From a halophilic archaeon J07HX64 (GTDB lineage Archaea > Halobacteriota > Halobacteria > Halobacteriales > Haloarculaceae): a stretch of DNA of 8,680 nt. A model generated the notes under the pieces. The model searched no databases, was not told the DNA's origin, and saw nothing but the letters and a program-made list of their open reading frames with translations. Below, piece after piece: positions 5,349 to 8,680 of this stretch. The translations under genes and the position numbers were made by a program. The first letter of the stretch is position 1. Each line of letters begins with the position of its first letter. The stretch lies in contig KE356579.1 in the NCBI GenBank assembly GCA_000416085.1, positions 884,854 to 893,533 on the forward strand, in the 5' to 3' direction.

Positions 5349-5799
5349 TCAGTGTTCCGCGAGTCGCTCCGCTACGTTCGACCAGTGACTCCCTTTCCAG
5401 AACCGCTGTTCACAGGATCGACACCGCCAGACGTTGGTCTCCCCGGGGTCCGGAGCGTGGCCGGGTGTCTCCGTCGCCGGCGACACACGGTCGAGCAGTC
5501 CGTTGCAGTTGCCACACCGGCACGGCTCCGCCAGCGAGAGCTTAATACCCGCGGCCGCGAGTTCGGAGAGTTTACCGTCGATATCCTTCGAGGTGAGCAC
5601 CACCGCGTCCGCGGTGCGCACTCCCGAGTTCGCGGTCGCGCGTGAGCAGGCGTCGACCCTCCTCGCGGGCAACCGCGCGGATATCGTCGTCCTCCTCCAG
5701 ACCTGCGTCGGGGGCGTACACCGTATCGTGGCCACACATCCGCAGATAGCTGACGAGTCGGCCCAGCATGGCGTCAGCCAGCAGACGCTCCCGGCTCAT
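5349..5799 (-). pseudogene. Mut7-C RNase-domain protein (DUF82-type) with a one-base frameshift
   Basis: From ATG 5799 the product begins MSRERLLADAMLGRLVSYLR and reaches LLTRDREL (about residue 58), typical of the Mut7-C PIN-like RNase domain with acidic residues D9, the DDD cluster at 37-39 and D56. The frame then breaks: skipping one base near the CCC run at 5623-5625 continues as VRTADAVVLTSKDIDG and ends with a zinc ribbon (CRCGNC and CRSC) and RFWKGSHW, the usual end of this family. The repaired product is about 149 aa, a normal length. Neither half alone is a full protein. It may be a recent pseudogene or a sequencing or assembly error. The start is chosen at MSRERLL because that is where family similarity begins; a longer frame to 5877 adds unrelated residues. 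The gene is divergent from the AstE-family gene. Confidence 0.8.
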
Positions 5800-5857
5800 A
5801 CCCACACTCGGGGGAGCGCACACTTGCAGGTTGCGACCAGTTTGCCAGAACCGAACC

Positions 5858-5864
5858 CCTAAAG
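5858..5864. promoter_or_regulatory. Shared box A between the Mut7-C and AstE-family genes
   Basis: The plus strand reads CCTAAAG, centred about 28 bases before ATG 5890, which suits a leaderless AstE-family mRNA. The minus strand reads CTTTAGG about 62 bases before ATG 5799, which would give the Mut7-C gene a leader of about 36 bases. One TATA-like element may serve both directions; no second good box is visible in the gap. Confidence 0.4.
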
Positions 5865-5889
5865 ACTGTGGGGCCACCCAAACTGAGTA

Positions 5890-6846
5890 ATGAGAAGTCT
5901 CGGCACGGCATCCGCCGCTCCGGGTAATGTAGACACCGGAGAGCTTGAGGTCGGTCGTGGTCGCGACGGCAGCAAGATCACGCTTCCAGTTGCGGTCATC
6001 AACGGCCGGCAGGATGGACAGACCCTGTACATGCAGGCAGTCAGCGACGGTGACGAGCTAAACGGACTCGGGGTCATACGGCGAGCAGTCCCGCAGATCG
6101 ACCCGACAGAGCTATCCGGAACGATACTGGTGGTCGCAATCACCAACTACTTTGCATTTCAGGTGAACGAACACCGCAATCCGGTCGACAACACGAAGCT
6201 CAATCGCGCGTACCCTGGCAACGCGGACGGAACCTCGACCGAACGCATCGCCCGCGCCACGTTCGACATCGCAAGCGAGGCCGACCTCGTGCTCGACCTC
6301 CACCAGGGTTCGACCTCACGGATGATAGAGGAGGTCCGCGTGCGGTGTGGTCGCCGCCACTCGCTGCACGCGGAGTGTCTCGAACTCGCGAAAGTCTTTG
6401 GCTGTGGCTACATCCTCGACCAGAAAGGTCCCGGCGGACAGCTCGCCCGCGCCGCCCCGGACGAGGGTGTGCCGACAGTAGACCCCGAACTCGGCGGGTC
6501 GGTCGGACTCGACCCTGACAGCGTCGAGGCGGGTGTCGAGGGTGTGTTCAACGTGCTGGAGTACTACGGGTTCCTCCCCGGACGGGTCCAGCCCCGCGCT
6601 CAGACCCGGAGCACCGGATTCGAGCAGTACGGCGCCCCCACGGGGGGGCTGGTCGACTTCGAGGCGGAGCTCGGCCAGCGTGTCAGCTCCGGCACGACGC
6701 TGTTTTCGATCACCGATATGTTCGGCGAGCGGCAGGCGACTGTCACGGCTGACTCCGACGGGATACTCTGGCGAACCCGCCGACTCCCGCAGGTTGCCTC
6801 CGGTGAGTATATCTGTTCTGTCGGCATCGACATCGACACCCACTAA
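5890..6846 (+). CDS. Succinylglutamate desuccinylase/aspartoacylase (AstE/AspA) family zinc hydrolase, 318 aa
   Basis: The family cleaves N-acyl amino acids or similar amides with a single zinc ion. Conserved features are visible in order: DGDELNG at 53-59 where family members usually show HGDE or HGNE; HRNPVDNTKLNRAYPG at 95-110, matching the Arg and Asn-Arg substrate-binding residues (R96, N105, R106); DLHQGS at 136-141 with the zinc His138; and the general-base Glu in VDPELGG (E200). Residues about 250-315 form the C-terminal beta domain (GGLVDFEAELGQRVSSGTTL) typical of the group. The first zinc ligand appears as Asp53 instead of His, so either an Asp-liganded zinc or altered activity is possible. 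The substrate is unknown. ATG 5890 is supported by a TATA-like box 28 bases upstream. Confidence 0.85.
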   Translation: MRSLGTASAAPGNVDTGELEVGRGRDGSKITLPVAVINGRQDGQTLYMQAVSDGDELNGLGVIRRAVPQIDPTELSGTILVVAITNYFAFQVNEHRNPVDNTKLNRAYPGNADGTSTERIARATFDIASEADLVLDLHQGSTSRMIEEVRVRCGRRHSLHAECLELAKVFGCGYILDQKGPGGQLARAAPDEGVPTVDPELGGSVGLDPDSVEAGVEGVFNVLEYYGFLPGRVQPRAQTRSTGFEQYGAPTGGLVDFEAELGQRVSSGTTLFSITDMFGERQATVTADSDGILWRTRRLPQVASGEYICSVGIDIDTH

Positions 6847-6914
6847 CCGTTTTGAGCACAGCGCATGCTGTTGATCCGACCGAACTGGTGATTCGTCCCC
6901 GCCACCGACTCGTC

Positions 6915-6975
6915 ACCGACTCGGTCGGTTCGCACGGTTTGAGGAACGGCGCACAACTCCGCGCACCTGTTTTTT
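6915..6975 (+). terminator. Hairpin and oligo-T tract after the AstE-family gene
   Basis: ACCGAC (6915-6920), loop TCG, GTCGGT (6924-6929) forms a perfect 6-base stem, and a run of six T lies at 6970-6975. Oligo-T is the main archaeal termination signal, and the stem may help. The remaining 6847-7058 gap has a CCGACTCG direct repeat (at about 6905 and 6916) but no gene that I can support. Confidence 0.4.
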
Positions 6976-7058
6976 CCATCCTGTGTCGAACGACCGATGA
7001 GCGGTACTCACGTTGAATTCGGACGAACTAAGTCACAGAGTCGCTTACAATCGTGTAT

Positions 7059-7577
7059 ATGCCAGTGAGATTCGTGACCAAACTTATAAAAACCCTGCTC
7101 GGCAGTTCGGAGCGTGACTCCGAGGAGACCGAGACAGGAACGAACATTACTGTCGAGCGTGAGACCGGAGAGGAGTCTGCTGACGACGATGATGAGACGG
7201 GGGACCTCACAGAGGAGGAGGAGACGGAGGACCTCGCAGACGAGGAGGAAGAGACCGAGAACATCGCAGACGAGGAGGAAGAGACCGAGAACATCGCAGA
7301 CGAGGAGGAGGGGACAGAGGACCTCACAGATGAGGAGGAAGAGACCGAGAACATCGCAGACGAGGAGGAGGAGACGGAGGACATCGCAGATGAGGACTTC
7401 GGGGAGTCGGTCGAGGAGATACGGGGTATCGGGCCGACGTACAGCGACCGGCTGTCGGGGGTCGACATCGAAACCGTGGACGATCTGGCCGGGGCAGACC
7501 CGGCAGCGGTGGCGGAGGCGGCAGAGGTGTCGGAGTCGCGTGTGACAGACTGGATCGCGCAGGCGAAAGACCGGTGA
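7059..7577 (+). CDS. Helix-hairpin-helix protein with an acidic decapeptide repeat, 172 aa
   Basis: There are three parts. Residues 1-15 are a basic amphipathic N-terminus (MPVRFVTKLIKTLLG). Residues 21-115 are extremely acidic, with a 10-residue unit of the form (D/N)(L/I)(A/T)DEEEETE repeated about six times. Residues 116-172 are a helix-hairpin-helix domain (ESVEEIRGIGPTYSDRLSG, then VDDLAGADPAAVAEAAE and WIAQAKDR) of the type in topoisomerase or polymerase-associated DNA-binding modules. The HhH part predicts DNA contact; the polyacidic arm may mimic nucleic acid or recruit basic partners (inference). ATG 7059 is chosen; an in-frame GTG at 7053 is possible. ACTAAG at about 7028-7033 is a weak box A. 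A TATA-like TTATAAAA at 7084-7091 lies inside the coding region. The following chorismate-utilising gene has its own promoter. Confidence 0.75.
   Translation: MPVRFVTKLIKTLLGSSERDSEETETGTNITVERETGEESADDDDETGDLTEEEETEDLADEEEETENIADEEEETENIADEEEGTEDLTDEEEETENIADEEEETEDIADEDFGESVEEIRGIGPTYSDRLSGVDIETVDDLAGADPAAVAEAAEVSESRVTDWIAQAKDR
7203..7403 (+). repeat. 30-base in-frame tandem repeat encoding the acidic decapeptide
   Basis: A first unit of 27 bases (7203-7229) is followed by full 30-base units at 7230, 7260, 7290, 7320 and 7350, and a partial one from 7380. Adjacent copies are nearly identical at DNA level (7230-7259 and 7260-7289 differ at two positions), so recent expansion or copy-number change by slippage or recombination is likely. 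Two flavours alternate, GACCTC- and AACATC-initiated. Confidence 0.85.
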
Positions 7578-7585
7578 CCGCAAGA

Positions 7586-7593
7586 GAATTAAT
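7586..7593 (+). promoter_or_regulatory. TATA-like box of the chorismate-utilising enzyme gene
   Basis: GAATTAAT is centred about 27 bases before ATG 7617, within the 39-base gap after the HhH gene. This predicts a leaderless transcript independent of the upstream gene. Confidence 0.6.
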
Positions 7594-7616
7594 CGCCGGA
7601 CCCCTCGAAAGTATGT

Positions 7617-8680
7617 ATGGAAATCGTCACCACACGCGAGGCGTTCGAGGCGGCCGCCGCCGATGGGCCACCGGGAGTCCGGGTGCCTGTCGAGGCGCAG
7701 GTGACAGTCGAGGACCCGTTTCTCGCCTACCGGCGGGCCCGGGGTGAGAGTCCGGGCGCGTATCTGGCTACCACCGGTGGACAGGAGGGTTGGGGGTACT
7801 TCGGTGTCGACCCCGAGGCTGTCCACGAGGTGGGCACAGAGGGGTCGGCGCTGTCGGAGCTCGACAGGCTGGTCGCGGGCGAGTCACTCCGGCGCGGTGA
7901 CTGCACGGTCCCGTACCCGTGCGGACTGGTCGGCTGGCTTTCCTACGATGTCGCGCGGGAACTCGAGGCGTTGCCGAACAGTGCCGACCGCGACCGAGAG
8001 CTACCGCGCCTGCAACTAGCCCGCTACGGGACACTCGCCTCGTGGGAGGAACCACGGAGCAGTCCGACGAGACTCCGGGTGACAGCCTGTCCACGGGTCG
8101 AGCGGCCGGACGAGGAGGCTGTCGACGCCGCCTACGAGCGCGGCCGGCAGCGGGCGCTCGCGCTGGCACGCCGGACACAGGACGGCGACCCGTCGGCGGA
8201 TGACCCGCCTGTTCGGGCCTCCCGAGCACAGTTCGAGAGCGACTGCGGCGAGGCGGCGTTCGCCGACCGGGTCCGGCGGGTAAAATCCCAGATCCGGGAC
8301 GGCGACACGTTCCAGGCGAACATCTCACAGCGACTCAGGGCGCCGGCGGCGGTCCACCCGGTCGAGGCGTTCGACGCGCTCCGGACGGTCAACCCTGCGC
8401 CGTACTCGGCGCTGCTCGAGTTCCCGGGTGTGGACCTGGTCAGCGCCAGTCCCGAACTGCTGCTCGCCCGCGACGGCGACCGGGTGGTCACCGAACCGAT
8501 CGCGGGAACCCGTCCGCGCGGCGAGACCGATATCGAGGACGCACAGTTAGAGCGGGACCTGCTGACAGACGAGAAAGAGCGGGCCGAGCACGCGATGCTG
8601 GTCGACCTGGAGCGAAACGACCTCGGGAAGGTCTGCCGGTTCGGAACTGTCGACGTGACCGAGTACCGCCGGGTCGACCG
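7617..8680 (+). CDS. pabB/trpE: Anthranilate/aminodeoxychorismate synthase component I (TrpE/PabB family), 3' end outside window
   Basis: 354 codons are visible, about two thirds of the family's usual length. The product starts MEIVTTREAFEAAAADGPPG. The chorismate-binding domain shows GDTFQANISQ (229-238), VNPAPYSALLEF, SASPELL, PIAGTRPRG (294-302), DEKERAEH and MLVDLERNDLGK (327-338), all hallmarks of the chorismate-utilising fold that binds chorismate and Mg. The N-terminus has ATTGGQEGWGYFG where tryptophan-regulated TrpE carries an LLES motif, so classic Trp feedback control looks absent. That N-terminus resembles the haloarchaeal second paralogue usually labelled PabB (from memory). However, the PIAGT motif has Ala296 where bacterial PabB carries the Lys of PIKGT, which favours anthranilate-type chemistry. 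I leave the choice open. The amidotransferase partner probably lies beyond the window. ATG 7617 is fixed by the box A 27 bases upstream. Confidence 0.9.
   Translation, partial: MEIVTTREAFEAAAADGPPGVRVPVEAQVTVEDPFLAYRRARGESPGAYLATTGGQEGWGYFGVDPEAVHEVGTEGSALSELDRLVAGESLRRGDCTVPYPCGLVGWLSYDVARELEALPNSADRDRELPRLQLARYGTLASWEEPRSSPTRLRVTACPRVERPDEEAVDAAYERGRQRALALARRTQDGDPSADDPPVRASRAQFESDCGEAAFADRVRRVKSQIRDGDTFQANISQRLRAPAAVHPVEAFDALRTVNPAPYSALLEFPGVDLVSASPELLLARDGDRVVTEPIAGTRPRGETDIEDAQLERDLLTDEKERAEHAMLVDLERNDLGKVCRFGTVDVTEYRRVD

Noticed and set aside
7084..7091. TTATAAAA as a promoter
   Set aside because: It lies within the codons for the KLIKT segment of the HhH protein, and no in-frame start follows at the right distance.
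7203..7403. CRISPR array
   Set aside because: The units are contiguous, without spacers, and in frame with an acidic protein, so they are a coding tandem repeat.
7008..7826. 272-aa minus-strand frame with a Leu/Val/Cys-rich repeat
   Set aside because: It is the mirror of the acidic 30-base repeat of the HhH gene, whose plus-strand frame has a recognisable domain. It also runs across a promoter and into the TrpE/PabB gene.

Overview
The window looks like a haloarchaeal chromosome (class Halobacteria). The proteins are rich in Asp and Glu, the DNA is GC-rich with GC-biased third codon positions, and several starts are leaderless with a TATA-like box about 26-29 bases before the ATG. The family set also fits: a mini-histone-fold protein, a Zn/S1/OB/DHH protein, a SWIM zinc-finger protein, a Mut7-C nuclease and an acidic HhH protein. 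I cannot name the genus.

Layout. Positions 1-650 hold small, partly AT-richer accessory ORFs: a truncated CxxC protein on the plus strand and a tightly coupled minus-strand cluster of 75, 39 and 33 codons. Positions 700-800 are gene-free but contain several short palindromes. A complete tRNA-Arg(UCG) lies at 831-905 on the minus strand with its own TATA box. The accessory genes lie on its 3' side, the usual side for tRNA-targeted integrative elements, so the left end of the window may be the edge of such an element. From about 1080 rightward the genes look like ordinary core chromosome.

Core genes in order: a 55-aa DUF1931-like histone-fold protein (+); a 694-aa Zn finger/S1/OB/DHH-DHHA1 protein whose DHH catalytic motifs look degenerate (-); a SWIM and zinc-ribbon protein with an inverted repeat over its promoter (-); a two-TM protein with a sequon-rich extracellular loop (+); a small unrecognised ORF apparently broken by one extra T (+); a Mut7-C RNase-type gene broken by one extra base (-); an AstE/aspartoacylase-family zinc hydrolase with an altered HGDE motif (+); an HhH protein carrying an acidic decapeptide repeat (+); and the first 354 codons of a TrpE/PabB chorismate-utilising enzyme (+), which runs off the right edge.

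Most genes have their own promoter, so this is a series of single-gene transcription units rather than one operon. Several concern nucleic acids (histone-fold, RecJ-like, SWIM, Mut7-C, HhH), but nothing shows that they act together. I found no CRISPR array, transposase, integrase or rRNA. I do not see a convincing new multi-gene system. The best leads are the apparently catalytically dead RecJ-like protein, the SWIM promoter operator, and the tRNA-flanking accessory edge.
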